A stretch of DNA of 64,000 nt from Candidatus Poseidoniaceae archaeon (lineage in GTDB: Archaea > Thermoplasmatota > Poseidoniia > Poseidoniales > Poseidoniaceae): the NCBI GenBank assembly GCA_030747695.1, contig JASLKG010000004.1:137184-201183 (forward strand), given 5' to 3'. Both the position numbers and the translations under genes were made by a program. The notes beneath the pieces were generated by a model that saw only the letters and a list, made by a program, of their open reading frames with translations, searched no databases and was not told the DNA's origin. Below are positions 45,291 through 54,768 of the stretch, piece by piece; position 1 is the stretch's first letter, and every line of letters starts with the position of its first letter.

Positions 45291-46382
45291 TTAATCAAGT
45301 GTAGATTGTCGTGTGTTTGGCATTTCCAAATTTCCCAACCTGAACCCCACCAATCTCACTGGCTTTTCTAAGTCAACATGCTGAGCAAAGAGACGATGGG
45401 CTGTACGCATGAAAACAGGTTCATCATCCATTGCGACAGGAATTGATCGGCCATGTGTGTGTGTCTCGAATCCCTTATACCTTATTTTGACTTCAGCTAA
45501 TCTTCCTGCCACACCCATCTCTTTAGCACGAGTCATTACTTGTTTAACAAGAATTGTAAGCTTATCCAAAACAACTTCTGAATTTCTTTGATCTCGATCA
45601 AAAGTAAATTCTTTGCCAACTGATTTTCTTGATTTTAATTGGCTAACTTCATCACTAGTTTCACCCTCGATAACTCGCACTAACCATGTGGAAAATCTTT
45701 CTGATGTGAATCGGGCTAGACTTATTTGTCCATGCTCCTCAACATCGTCAACAGTCGTAATACCCCATTCTGCCAAACGAGTCGCTGTTTTTGGCCCAAT
45801 ACCAGGAATTTCCCTCACACTCCGGTTATGGAAAAATTTAGTAATTTCATCAGGTAAAGTTCTGTGAATCCCCGCAGGCTTATTTTCTTCACTTCCCATT
45901 TTTGCAATTATTCGCGTCGAACCAATTCCAAATGAGGCAGACAAACCTAACTTTTCCATGATTTCAGTCTGCATCAATCGACAAAGTGAAAGTGCTAAAT
46001 CCCAATCCCCAGCACAATAATCTGTCACATCAAGATAAGCTTCATCGATGCTTGCCTTCTCGAATTGATCAGCATGTCTAGAAAGTATTGACATTACTTT
46101 TCGACTTGCTCTTGAATACAAACCCCTAGTTGATTTGAGATAGTGTCCACTCCCATGCGGAGGTCCCGGACAACGGCGCCATGCTTCACTGATTGGCATC
46201 GCCGAATGGACGCCGAAGCGCCTTGCAGCATAATTGCATGTCGAAACAATACCCCGCCCTTTACCACCTTTTGGATCACTTCCTAAAATCAGTGGAATTT
46301 CAGGATTCAAATTATGATGTAAAGTTTCAACTGCAGCAAAAAAAGCATCAAGGTCACAATGGATAATGATTCTTGACACCAT
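45291..46382 (-). CDS. dinB: Y-family DNA polymerase IV
   Basis: A 363-residue translesion polymerase. Catalytic acidic residues in HCDLDAFFAAVE (Asp10) and SIDEAYLDVT; the fingers motif is CNYAARRFGVHSAMP. A helix-hairpin-helix thumb (IPGIGPKTATRLAEWGI) and a little-finger domain follow. No PIP box is obvious at the C-terminus. It bypasses damaged bases, fitting a sunlit-water organism. The start ATG gives the family N-terminus exactly. Convergent with valS, divergent from the next gene. Confidence 0.93.
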   Translation of the reverse strand: MVSRIIIHCDLDAFFAAVETLHHNLNPEIPLILGSDPKGGKGRGIVSTCNYAARRFGVHSAMPISEAWRRCPGPPHGSGHYLKSTRGLYSRASRKVMSILSRHADQFEKASIDEAYLDVTDYCAGDWDLALSLCRLMQTEIMEKLGLSASFGIGSTRIIAKMGSEENKPAGIHRTLPDEITKFFHNRSVREIPGIGPKTATRLAEWGITTVDDVEEHGQISLARFTSERFSTWLVRVIEGETSDEVSQLKSRKSVGKEFTFDRDQRNSEVVLDKLTILVKQVMTRAKEMGVAGRLAEVKIRYKGFETHTHGRSIPVAMDDEPVFMRTAHRLFAQHVDLEKPVRLVGFRLGNLEMPNTRQSTLD

Positions 46383-46460
46383 ATTTGTCCCTATTTGTCG
46401 AAGGCTTTTGAAGAGCGCGAAATGAATGCTTTAATTTGGGTCCGTTTTGTAGAGATTAAT

Positions 46461-47048
46461 ATGGCAGCGTGGAAAGCAGGTTTGTCAGCACTTATTGGCC
46501 TACTATTAATTGGGTCGTTTGTAGGATATACGTACGAAGAAGATTTCGAGGGTATACCAAAACCTGATGCTGGTGTTTGTGGTGTGACAAAAGATTCGTT
46601 TGATCAAGTACCTGGTGATGGTGCACTTGTAGATATTGATGTTACTATTACATGGGATGATGACACTATATGGATCGGAATTATAGATGTAGATACATAT
46701 GAAAATTTAGTTGATATTGGAGGCAATTCTGATGGCAAAATGGTTGCCTGTGATTCCGATATTACGTATCTAGCAGGAGGGCCATCTATCGGTAATAATT
46801 CAAATTTTGAATGGATTCCTAATGGTGAAGAATTTCACATAATTATGGGTTCATTGGAAGAAGGTGATGGGGACGATAGTGGTGATGATGGAAACCCATG
46901 GCCATTCTCTAATGGTGTAGATAGCCAATCATTTACTGGTGAATTTAATGTCCATGTCGAAGGGGATGCTAGTGGAGGATGGGGGATAATACTCATTCTA
47001 TTATTAATCGAGATTGGGGCTGTATGGAATACTTTATTGGATCGATAA
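46461..47048 (+). CDS. Small secreted/membrane protein of unknown function
   Basis: About 195 residues. Signal anchor AAWKAGLSALIGLLLIGSFVGY, an extracellular acidic beta domain (PGDGALVDIDVTITWDDDTIWIGIIDVD), an Asp/Gly-rich linker (GDGDDSGDDG) and a C-terminal hydrophobic helix (GWGIILILLLIEIGAVW). Not recognised. The ATG at 46461 gives a normal signal sequence; earlier starts (46422, or a TTG at 46395) would put charged residues before it. Convergent with serA, one base between stops. Confidence 0.6.
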   Translation: MAAWKAGLSALIGLLLIGSFVGYTYEEDFEGIPKPDAGVCGVTKDSFDQVPGDGALVDIDVTITWDDDTIWIGIIDVDTYENLVDIGGNSDGKMVACDSDITYLAGGPSIGNNSNFEWIPNGEEFHIIMGSLEEGDGDDSGDDGNPWPFSNGVDSQSFTGEFNVHVEGDASGGWGIILILLLIEIGAVWNTLLDR

Positions 47049-47049
47049 T

Positions 47050-48027
47050 TCAAAGAAATTTGCCATTGACTAATGTTTCTGGTTCTTTACCAGAAAGAGC
47101 TGACATAACAGCATCAACTATATCCAAACCAACACGGTGTTGTGCTTCAAGTGTTGCGGCACCTATGTGAGGAGTCCCATGGAAATTATCATGAGACACC
47201 AAGAGATTATCAGTAGAAATTGGTTCTACTTCAAAAACATCGAGCGCTGCACTGGTAATCGTTCCATCTTCCAAGGCAGAAAATAATGCATCCTCATCAA
47301 TTATTCCACCTCTTGCACAATTTACAATATGATTACCACAAGAAATTCCTCCAGCTTTGCCAGGCATCATTGACATTCTTTCTGCATTAACAAGATGATG
47401 GGTTTCATCAGTAAGATTACAATGAACGGATATGTGCGTACATGCCTCGAACAAAGTATCGACTTTTTTGTGCAAGTATGTACCCTGTGATTTTGCAATT
47501 TTTGGTGGCAAATATGGATCATAAGTATGGATTTCCATTCCCATTGCACGAGCCACATTTGCAACTCCTTGAGCAATCCTTCCATAACCAATCAATCCAA
47601 GTTTTTTCCCTGATAACTCAGTACCTTTGAGTAATTTTTTCTCCCATTTACCATTTCTTAGACTTCGGTCAGCGCGTGCAATATGTCTCAAAGATGACAA
47701 TAGATGACCAATTGTCAATTCAACAACAGATTGTGTAGAAGCCCTTGGCGCATTTACAACCATTATACCTGCATTACCGGCGGCTTCAAGATCAATATTA
47801 TCGACACCCACGCCTGCTCTGCCAATCACTTTCAACCCGGAGCTTGCCTCAATTACTTCAGAAGTTAATTTAGTGGCACTTCGTACAATTATCGCATCAA
47901 ATCCGCTAAGAGCCCCAGAAATTAATTCCTTCTTTGGAATCGAATTCAATGCGACCGTATGACCATTATTTTCCAAGACTTTTACTGCTTCTGGCGCCAT
48001 CCCGTCGGTTACCGCGATTTTCGCCAT
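47050..48027 (-). CDS. serA: D-3-phosphoglycerate dehydrogenase, short form
   Basis: First step of serine synthesis from 3-phosphoglycerate, feeding GlyA at 33.5 kb. 325 residues. Motifs: VIGRAGVGVDNIDLEAA, VVELTIGHLLSSLR, LGLIGYGRIAQGVANVARAMGM (NAD site), NCARGGIIDEDAL (Arg) and GTPHIGAATLEA (His). It lacks the C-terminal ACT and ASB regulatory domains of long SerA, so serine feedback through ACT is not expected. The ATG at 48027 matches the family start (MAKIAVTDG); a longer frame to 48093 overlaps the divergent gene. Confidence 0.87.
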   Translation of the reverse strand: MAKIAVTDGMAPEAVKVLENNGHTVALNSIPKKELISGALSGFDAIIVRSATKLTSEVIEASSGLKVIGRAGVGVDNIDLEAAGNAGIMVVNAPRASTQSVVELTIGHLLSSLRHIARADRSLRNGKWEKKLLKGTELSGKKLGLIGYGRIAQGVANVARAMGMEIHTYDPYLPPKIAKSQGTYLHKKVDTLFEACTHISVHCNLTDETHHLVNAERMSMMPGKAGGISCGNHIVNCARGGIIDEDALFSALEDGTITSAALDVFEVEPISTDNLLVSHDNFHGTPHIGAATLEAQHRVGLDIVDAVMSALSGKEPETLVNGKFL

Positions 48028-48091
48028 TATTAGCATTCCAATTGCATGATGCACATGAACATTCTTGACCACCACCCCAAGTCGGAGGCAC

Positions 48092-49249
48092 ATGGAGGGT
48101 AGTTTTGATTTCGGTGAACTACTTTGGGCGCTAGGAATTTTAGCAATACCGTTAATCCTTGCAATTCCAGCTAGAATACTCTATCAAACACTGATATTAG
48201 GCATGGGGCCAGCAGAAAAATCTTACAGATCTACAGTTCAAAGAATTCTCGATGCTGGAATGCAGGTAGAACAATTTCGTGAAGATTTAGATGATGAAGC
48301 CAGAAGTCTAGGAATAAAAATGAGTAGAGCTAAAATGAATGAAACTGATATGTTAAAGCCACTCACACTTACACATTTTTTGCTAACACCTGTAGCCCTT
48401 ATTTTACCGCTAATGGCAATACTTGCACTGCCAATAATCATCCTAGGTGCACCAGTATTATATGGGCTTGAAATATTACTTATCAGGCGAAAGTTACTAA
48501 TTTGGGTCGTCAAAAGTCTAGAAACATTTTTTGGCAAACAAATTATTCATATTCCCGATCCCGGTTACGGACACATTAGTGACAGTGGCAAAATGTTTGA
48601 TACTAGCAATATTATCATCCACTTCCATCATGTCCCAAGAGTAGTATTCTTAGGTCTATTCGCATGGCTAATAATACATTGGACATTGCGATTGGATGAT
48701 GTTTTAATTGAATTATTACTTTCAGGAGTACTATACATATTGCTATTAGGAATAGTCGGGATTATCACGACTGCATTAGAATCTGATTTGGTTTTGGTTG
48801 ATCCGGCACGTGGCAGGATAATGCCAATTTCAGGATGGCTTGAATCACTTCTAAAACCAATAATTGGAGTTGGTTTATTCTTCCTCCTCGGAAGAGACTT
48901 GATGTTTGAAGCAAGAGATGGAGGTAATGCGGTATTATTTGCTGCTACAGTCGTTGTAGTTCTTTACTGCGCAACTGCAGTTGGTATGACTTTTCAATGG
49001 GGATACGCTTGGTGGCACGGTAATACTGTAAGAAAAATATTTGAAGAACAGGCAATTGACAAATTGAATCCACATTCCTATGATTTGACAAGAAATAAAG
49101 GTAGAATACAACTCAATGTCAGATGCACCATGAAAGAACGTTTAGACACAAACTTGGCACCTCTAAGCACGATTACATTTGCACAATTAGATCAAATGCC
49201 ATCGGCACATGACGGAGTAATACATCGCCCTGAAAATCCACTAAAATAA
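48092..49249 (+). CDS. Unrecognised multi-pass membrane protein
   Basis: 385 residues with about eight hydrophobic helices, not recognised. The N-terminal helix is LLWALGILAIPLILAIPARILYQTLIL, then a charged cytosolic loop (RSTVQRILDAGMQVEQFREDLDDEARSLG), then paired helices. The C-terminal 70 residues are soluble. The ATG at 48092 has GGAGG 4-5 bases upstream; a longer frame from 48065 is unlikely. Divergent from serA, convergent with the MBL hydrolase. Confidence 0.6.
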   Translation: MEGSFDFGELLWALGILAIPLILAIPARILYQTLILGMGPAEKSYRSTVQRILDAGMQVEQFREDLDDEARSLGIKMSRAKMNETDMLKPLTLTHFLLTPVALILPLMAILALPIIILGAPVLYGLEILLIRRKLLIWVVKSLETFFGKQIIHIPDPGYGHISDSGKMFDTSNIIIHFHHVPRVVFLGLFAWLIIHWTLRLDDVLIELLLSGVLYILLLGIVGIITTALESDLVLVDPARGRIMPISGWLESLLKPIIGVGLFFLLGRDLMFEARDGGNAVLFAATVVVVLYCATAVGMTFQWGYAWWHGNTVRKIFEEQAIDKLNPHSYDLTRNKGRIQLNVRCTMKERLDTNLAPLSTITFAQLDQMPSAHDGVIHRPENPLK

Positions 49250-49265
49250 ATCCTAAACATTGGAA

Positions 49266-49976
49266 TTAATCAATCCAAGGAATTTCTTCTGGAATCTCTG
49301 CAAATAGATTTGCAGGCAATGCTATCTTTATCTTCGAAACATGGCCGAGCTCGCTTGAGGTTTCATCTTGCCACTTTGAGTATTCTTCATAAGTCTCCAA
49401 ATTGAGAATTAAATTGTTTTTCCGATTCCAACTTAATTTTTGCATTTCAGTTCCAGGGGGGTCATGTCCTGTACAAACTAATACATCACTATCAAACCGA
49501 TTTAGAACATCCAGAGCTTGCCAATGAATGTGAGTTCGCCCACTTGGTAAATCGTCTCGACCAACACCCCCATCACCAGTAAAAAGAAAATCACCAGTAA
49601 AAATGTAAGGTCCGCATTCGATAATCATCGAATCGCTTGTGTGGCCCGGAGCATGATGGAAATGAAAATCAAGAGAGCCCATTGAAAGTGAGGTTTCTTC
49701 ATCGACATAGATAGAAACGCCTAGTGAGGGGGTGTCATTCCACATAACATAATCAACTCCAAGCATTTCAGCTAATGTAAAGCATCCAGTAATGTGGTCT
49801 GCATGAGTATGTGTTGCAATGGCATATTGTAATTCTAAATTATCTTCTTCAAGTAATGTAACATAATCAGAAATATTGTCCCACACCGGATCAATCAATG
49901 CGGCTTTACTTGTCTCCTCACAAACAACAAGGTAGGTCATCGCCCACATTCCCTCGTTAAGTTGCTCGACTCGCAT
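49266..49976 (-). CDS. MBL-fold hydrolase, ETHE1/persulfide dioxygenase-like
   Basis: 236 residues of metallo-beta-lactamase fold. Metal motif THTHADHITG, then HHAPGHTSDSM, FTGDFLFTGDGGVGRDDLPSGR and GHDPPG. The GxGRxDxxxGxxxxxxxS-like loop and lone HxHxDH fit persulfide dioxygenases (glutathione or protein persulfide oxidation with one iron) better than glyoxalase II, but the C-terminal part is divergent. Likely role: sulfur detoxification. GGAAG lies before the ATG. Confidence 0.8.
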   Translation of the reverse strand: MRVEQLNEGMWAMTYLVVCEETSKAALIDPVWDNISDYVTLLEEDNLELQYAIATHTHADHITGCFTLAEMLGVDYVMWNDTPSLGVSIYVDEETSLSMGSLDFHFHHAPGHTSDSMIIECGPYIFTGDFLFTGDGGVGRDDLPSGRTHIHWQALDVLNRFDSDVLVCTGHDPPGTEMQKLSWNRKNNLILNLETYEEYSKWQDETSSELGHVSKIKIALPANLFAEIPEEIPWID

Positions 49977-50017
49977 AGTCTTCCTAAGAATAACTTACAC
50001 TTAGTATTGACATTCAA

Positions 50018-51130
50018 ATGATGATTCGTAGAGTTAATACGGTATCGACAAATACATCCATATTAGGTGAGATAGTGAGTGAAGTAACAACATATGTTCT
50101 GATGATGCTTGTTGTGGTGTTAATTGCACTTTTAGTCTACGTTCTATCCCTTGTCAAATCGATCCAACAAGAAGCAAATCTTATCCGAGACAAGGCCTCG
50201 TTAATTCACACTCAAGGCGAAGTTCAAAAAGAGCAAATAGATAATCTTGACTTCTCTGTAAAGGTAGAAGAGATTACTGCAGGAATTGCTCAAAGTGGAG
50301 ATGCAATAAAGGGCGCAATGTTGGGGACATTGAATGAAATTAACTTCCAGCAAGACATTGCCAATATCACAAGTGCTTCTCGAGCAATCCATGGAGAAGT
50401 GGCAGACATAAACAAAATTTTTCTTGACAAGCAGGATGCTGCTGGTTGGGCTGAAATTGAACTTGAGACTAGACTCAAAGATTCGTTCGCTAATGTTCAA
50501 ATTCGCAAAAAAGTGGCAAAATTATCTGGTATTCCTGATGCGCATTTGCAATTAAACGGAGGAAAGATTCTCTGTATAGATTCTAAGTTTCCTTCAAAAT
50601 CATTCAAAGCCATGATTCCTGAATCTGAAGGTGGAGATGGAGGAGAACATGGAGGATCACGTGTTAAACCTCGTAGAGATTTCATCGAAGCTATTAGAAA
50701 TCATTTCAACAAGGTTGCAACGGATTATGTAAGACCTGACTTAGGAACTACGGAAGTTGCATACATGTATGTTGCTTCTGAGAGAATATACCATCACATG
50801 GTTAACCCCAATAATGCAGAGGAATGTGAAATCGTACGCCAAGGTGCAAATGCGGGGGTTATGCTCTGTTCACCAAGCACATTAATCGCAAACATGCACC
50901 TAGTGCGAATTGCCGAACAGGCAATGGGAATTGCCGAGAAGTCAGAAGAAATTTTGAAGGGACATATTCGTCTAAGGCAAGAGTTCGATACCTTGGGAAG
51001 AACATGGTCAACACTAAGCAATCAAATTAGTAACGCTCATGGAAATAGGACAAAAATTCAGGAAGAATTGGAATCGGTTGAGCGTACCTTAAATTCACTG
51101 GAGAATCTTGATTTGGAAGAAAAGGATTGA
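50018..51130 (+). CDS. rmuC: RmuC-family DNA recombination protein
   Basis: 370 residues. An N-terminal membrane helix (YVLMMLVVVLIALLVYVLSLV) is followed by a coiled coil and the RmuC nuclease-like core: GGKILCIDSKFPSKSFKAM, RRDFIEAIRNHFNKVATDYVRPDLGTTEVAYMYVASERIY. A coiled-coil tail follows. In bacteria RmuC limits inverted-repeat recombination; its action in archaea is unstudied to my knowledge. The start may be ATG 50018 or 50021. The NUDIX gene begins near its end. Confidence 0.85.
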   Translation: MMIRRVNTVSTNTSILGEIVSEVTTYVLMMLVVVLIALLVYVLSLVKSIQQEANLIRDKASLIHTQGEVQKEQIDNLDFSVKVEEITAGIAQSGDAIKGAMLGTLNEINFQQDIANITSASRAIHGEVADINKIFLDKQDAAGWAEIELETRLKDSFANVQIRKKVAKLSGIPDAHLQLNGGKILCIDSKFPSKSFKAMIPESEGGDGGEHGGSRVKPRRDFIEAIRNHFNKVATDYVRPDLGTTEVAYMYVASERIYHHMVNPNNAEECEIVRQGANAGVMLCSPSTLIANMHLVRIAEQAMGIAEKSEEILKGHIRLRQEFDTLGRTWSTLSNQISNAHGNRTKIQEELESVERTLNSLENLDLEEKD

Positions 51131-51155
51131 ATCCATTGAACTTGTGGGTTACAAT

Positions 51156-51860
51156 ATGAAGCACCCATCTGCAGTCCTGTATCTCGAGCATGATGGTAAA
51201 GTTCTACTCGTTGATTCACAAGGAAATGGGCCACAATTGCCAGTAATGAATAGCACTGGTTCAACCAAATTTCGATTTCCTACTTCAGAGGAGGTAGTCA
51301 AAATGGGAATCGGGTGGGAATCAAAAAACACCTTTGAAATTCTGGGAATACAGGTCACTAAGGCTCATCCTTTAGTCGAATGGCCAGACCATTGGGCATG
51401 GAAAGATGAGTGCATAAGTGATGATGCAGTTCATCCAATTGCTCGTGAATCGATTTACCGATCGATACATCGTCTCGTATCAAAAGTAATGATTTTGAAT
51501 TCTGAAAGAAAGGTCCTGATGGGTAAAATTGAGAGAGGTCACTTTGTGGGCCACTGGACTCTTCCCGGTGGATACATGGACCATGATGAACATCCAGCAA
51601 TAGGTTGTGTAAGAGAAACCGTAGAAGAAATAGGAATTGAGATCGATTTAGATGATGATGCTCCTATAATTACGCAACGTATTTTTACTAATGAAGGAAT
51701 ATCATTTGTTTCATTCACTTACAAAGCGGAATGGAATGGTGAGGATTCCGAGATTAAATTGAAGGAAAATGAGATTTCAGATTTTGCATGGCTTACACCA
51801 AGTGAAGCACTTTCAGTTGCAGTTTCTGGGTTCGATATAGCCGCTCTCAGACACCTATGA
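51156..51860 (+). CDS. NUDIX hydrolase
   Basis: About 234 residues. The NUDIX box is complete: GYMDHDEHPAIGCVRETVEEIG (Gly, Glu, Arg-Glu, Glu-Glu, Gly at the right spacing). It hydrolyses a nucleoside diphosphate linked to another group; substrate unknown. About 110 residues of an unusual N-terminal domain precede it, beta-rich (AVLYLEHDGKVLLVDSQGNG). Start uncertain: ATG 51156 is chosen; a TTG at 51108 would overlap rmuC by 23 bases. The last 14 bases overlap the 3' end of alaS on the other strand. Confidence 0.85.
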   Translation: MKHPSAVLYLEHDGKVLLVDSQGNGPQLPVMNSTGSTKFRFPTSEEVVKMGIGWESKNTFEILGIQVTKAHPLVEWPDHWAWKDECISDDAVHPIARESIYRSIHRLVSKVMILNSERKVLMGKIERGHFVGHWTLPGGYMDHDEHPAIGCVRETVEEIGIEIDLDDDAPIITQRIFTNEGISFVSFTYKAEWNGEDSEIKLKENEISDFAWLTPSEALSVAVSGFDIAALRHL

Positions 51861-54693
51861 GTTTCTTGGCTGCATCTAATGAATCAGTTAATCCATCTGG
51901 ATTTGAGCCACCACCCTGTGCAAAGGTAGGACGTCCGCCGCCACCACCATTGATATGAGATGAAATTTCATTCAGTATTTCTACTGCATTGTATTTTTCA
52001 CTTGCAATTGAATTCTCTGTTATTGCAACCATTAACTTACCTCCACTTTCCCTGCTACCTAGAATTGCGAGTGTGGGATTCCCTGAATCCAAGGTTAATT
52101 CTTTTAGCATATTTGTCATTTTCTTTAGGTCGCCATCAACTTCCATGACAACTATACGAATTCCTTCAATTTCAGATAAATCATTGCCGCCACCACTTGT
52201 TCGAAGACGCACAATCTCTGCTTCCAATTGTTCAATACGCTTTCTTTGGTCCTTCCATTCGGTAAAGAATCTTGAAGCTGCTGAGGGAAGATCATCGATT
52301 GGGACTTGGAATACTTCTGCTGTTTCTCGCAGTAATCCGTCCTGCATTCTCGCATGCTCTAGAGCTGCCTCTCCAGCAACAATATGTATTCTCTCCACAC
52401 CATCTTGCACAGCATTAGAGCGTATTAACCTTATTTGGCCAATCAGGCCCAAATCATCATGATGTGTACCTCCACAGGCTTGTGTATCATGATTTGAAAT
52501 TCTTAATATGCGTATTTCATTGCCTTTTGGAGCACCTCCTTGGTACAAATCAAATCCAAATTCAATGTCTGCGTCCTTGCGGTTAAGCGTAAGTTTCTCG
52601 CTATGGGTAGTCGAATTGATTACTTCATTGGCTAATTCTTCTATCGCATCAAGATCATTACGTGTGAGCCTGCGATAATGAGTTATGTCCAATCTTGCAG
52701 ATTCAACTGATTTATTTGCACCTGCTTGGTAAATGTGAGGCCCCAGTAATTTACGAGCGGCACCACCGACGACGTGCACTGAAGTGTGATGATCCATTAA
52801 TTGCCGACGCCTATCCCAGTCAATTTCACCTACTATTTTTTCACCTAAAACAAAGGGTTTTTCAGATAAATGAATTATTACTTCACCAATTTTCCTAGTG
52901 TCTAAGATTGCTGATTTTGTTTTATCGGAAAAAATAATCCCATAATCTCCTTCTTGGCCACCTCCTTCTGGATAGAAACAAGTCTCATCAAGCACAATCC
53001 CAAATTTTGCCTTCGCAGGTATTTCATCGCCGATTAAGTCGATGCAAGCCAGAACATTTGCCTCGAACTGTGTCTGATAGGAATCGTCATAATAGAGCGG
53101 TTTTGTTGCTTCTACATCTGGTAAATTTTCGAAGAATTTAGTAGTAGTTACTGTTTTTGCAGCAAGCTTGGCCATGGCAGCATGCCTTTCAGCCATCTCA
53201 GCGTTAAACCCAGTGCGTAAGCTTAGATTCCAGCCTAAGTCGTTTGCAATATTTACTGTTAGGTCAGGTGAAATACCATTACTATCATTCATCGTAAACA
53301 ATATTTCATCAGGCAATTCAATCGCGTCTTTTGGTATGGATTTTATTGCTGTTGCAACAACTTGACGGCCTTTACGTAGCATCTCAATGTATCGTTCTTC
53401 TTCACTATTGAGTATTGTAATAAGACCCTCATTAGTTTGCTTCATACAACTTAAATCCATAGCAACTTCAAGATGATGTTTTGCTAAATCTGAAAGATTG
53501 ATTTTTAGTCCCAAGTCATCTCTCATTCGAAGTACACGTCGTGCCATCATCCTAACTAGATACCCGGATTTAGCATTCGAAGGAACCAAACCATCACCCA
53601 GCATATTGCAAATGGCATGCATGTGATCAGGAATCGCATAGATTCTTGAGAGTGGTTCAGTAATAGACTGGAATAAATCTAAACTAATTTCATGACCTCG
53701 ATCCCTTAACTTTGACAAGAATAAATCCTGCATACGATTTCCATCACTTCCAGCCTCGATATTCATTATTCCAAATAAGCGACTCATTTCTCCAAGTAAA
53801 GAATCTAATCTAGCTTGGGTTAGATCGAATTTTTCAGCTGAAAAGCCTGATAATTCTTTGAGCCAATTAACTGTTTCTGGATATATGGCCTCATAAATTG
53901 TTGGGGTACCAGCAGCAGCCCAGCAAAACCTTTCCAGGCCATAACCTGTGTCAATAATTTGTAAGGGCATTTCCCGGTACATTGTGCCTTTAATTTCTAC
54001 ATCCCCACTCTCATGTTCTTCTAGATTCATGAACACGAGTGTTGCGAGTTCTAAACCACCAACTATTACTTCAACAGCAGGGCCAGCATTGCCTCCACCT
54101 GACCAAGGGTTTTCGACATATGTAACTTCTAATGGATTAATCATGAATGTATCACATAGCAATTCATGACAGTATCTAACGCATTCATCCATCCAATAGT
54201 ACATTTGCCCTTCATCAGGACGGTTAAAAACATGGTGGGCCATCATTTCGAATGTTGTTAGATGACGCCCTGATCTGCCAACTGCATCAACGTCATTTAG
54301 TCTAATACAGGGCTGGCTTATGGTAAGAGGATTTGCTGGAGGTTCTACTGCTCCAGAAGTAACATGAGGTTGGAAATCGGCAATACTTGCAATCGTTAAG
54401 TGAATATCATCACGCCACCTAGCAAGTACAGGATAAGGTTCGATCCGGGAGTGGTTATTGTTTTCAAAGAATGAAAGAAATGATTCACGCATTGAATTTT
54501 TTAATTCTCTACCTCGTTGTGAAAAACCAGAAATTATTGGTTCGCCAATGAATGTATACTCATCCTGCTCTGTATCGCCACAGGTTTCCCTCGATTGGTC
54601 GCAAGTCCAAAACCACAACCCTGAAACTTTACATTGGCGCCTAAAGTACCCATTTTCCTGAAAGACTTCAAGTTCGATAGGAGGAAGTCCCAT
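51847..54693 (-). CDS. alaS: Alanyl-tRNA synthetase, archaeal type
   Basis: 948 residues. The archaeal N-terminus (LEVFQENGYFRRQCKVSGLWFWTCD) leads into the class II catalytic core with motif 2/3 segments. The editing domain has HHTSVHVVGGAARKLLG and CGGTHHDDLGLIG (zinc ligands), and a C-terminal DHHA1-type region is rich in glycine (HINGGGGGRPTFAQGGG). It charges tRNA-Ala and clears Ser/Gly mischarging. The ATG at 54693 is chosen because it matches family N-termini; the longer frame (54750) runs through a hairpin. Divergent from rtcB. Confidence 0.94.
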   Translation of the reverse strand: MGLPPIELEVFQENGYFRRQCKVSGLWFWTCDQSRETCGDTEQDEYTFIGEPIISGFSQRGRELKNSMRESFLSFFENNNHSRIEPYPVLARWRDDIHLTIASIADFQPHVTSGAVEPPANPLTISQPCIRLNDVDAVGRSGRHLTTFEMMAHHVFNRPDEGQMYYWMDECVRYCHELLCDTFMINPLEVTYVENPWSGGGNAGPAVEVIVGGLELATLVFMNLEEHESGDVEIKGTMYREMPLQIIDTGYGLERFCWAAAGTPTIYEAIYPETVNWLKELSGFSAEKFDLTQARLDSLLGEMSRLFGIMNIEAGSDGNRMQDLFLSKLRDRGHEISLDLFQSITEPLSRIYAIPDHMHAICNMLGDGLVPSNAKSGYLVRMMARRVLRMRDDLGLKINLSDLAKHHLEVAMDLSCMKQTNEGLITILNSEEERYIEMLRKGRQVVATAIKSIPKDAIELPDEILFTMNDSNGISPDLTVNIANDLGWNLSLRTGFNAEMAERHAAMAKLAAKTVTTTKFFENLPDVEATKPLYYDDSYQTQFEANVLACIDLIGDEIPAKAKFGIVLDETCFYPEGGGQEGDYGIIFSDKTKSAILDTRKIGEVIIHLSEKPFVLGEKIVGEIDWDRRRQLMDHHTSVHVVGGAARKLLGPHIYQAGANKSVESARLDITHYRRLTRNDLDAIEELANEVINSTTHSEKLTLNRKDADIEFGFDLYQGGAPKGNEIRILRISNHDTQACGGTHHDDLGLIGQIRLIRSNAVQDGVERIHIVAGEAALEHARMQDGLLRETAEVFQVPIDDLPSAASRFFTEWKDQRKRIEQLEAEIVRLRTSGGGNDLSEIEGIRIVVMEVDGDLKKMTNMLKELTLDSGNPTLAILGSRESGGKLMVAITENSIASEKYNAVEILNEISSHINGGGGGRPTFAQGGGSNPDGLTDSLDAAKKLIGV

Positions 54694-54700
54694 TACATGC

Positions 54701-54719
54701 ACCTGCCCTACGGGCAGGT
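54701..54719. promoter_or_regulatory. 8-bp hairpin between alaS and rtcB
   Basis: ACCTGCCC-TAC-GGGCAGGT. Reading toward alaS, the loop is GTA and the 3' arm contains the AGGTG that would serve as Shine-Dalgarno for the ATG at 54693. It lies between divergent genes, so it cannot be a terminator. A CATAATAG box lies about 22 bases upstream. Confidence 0.6.
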
Positions 54720-54768
54720 TAACGGGGACTATTATGTGCCTTGAAACCATCCCATGAACAAGGGATAG

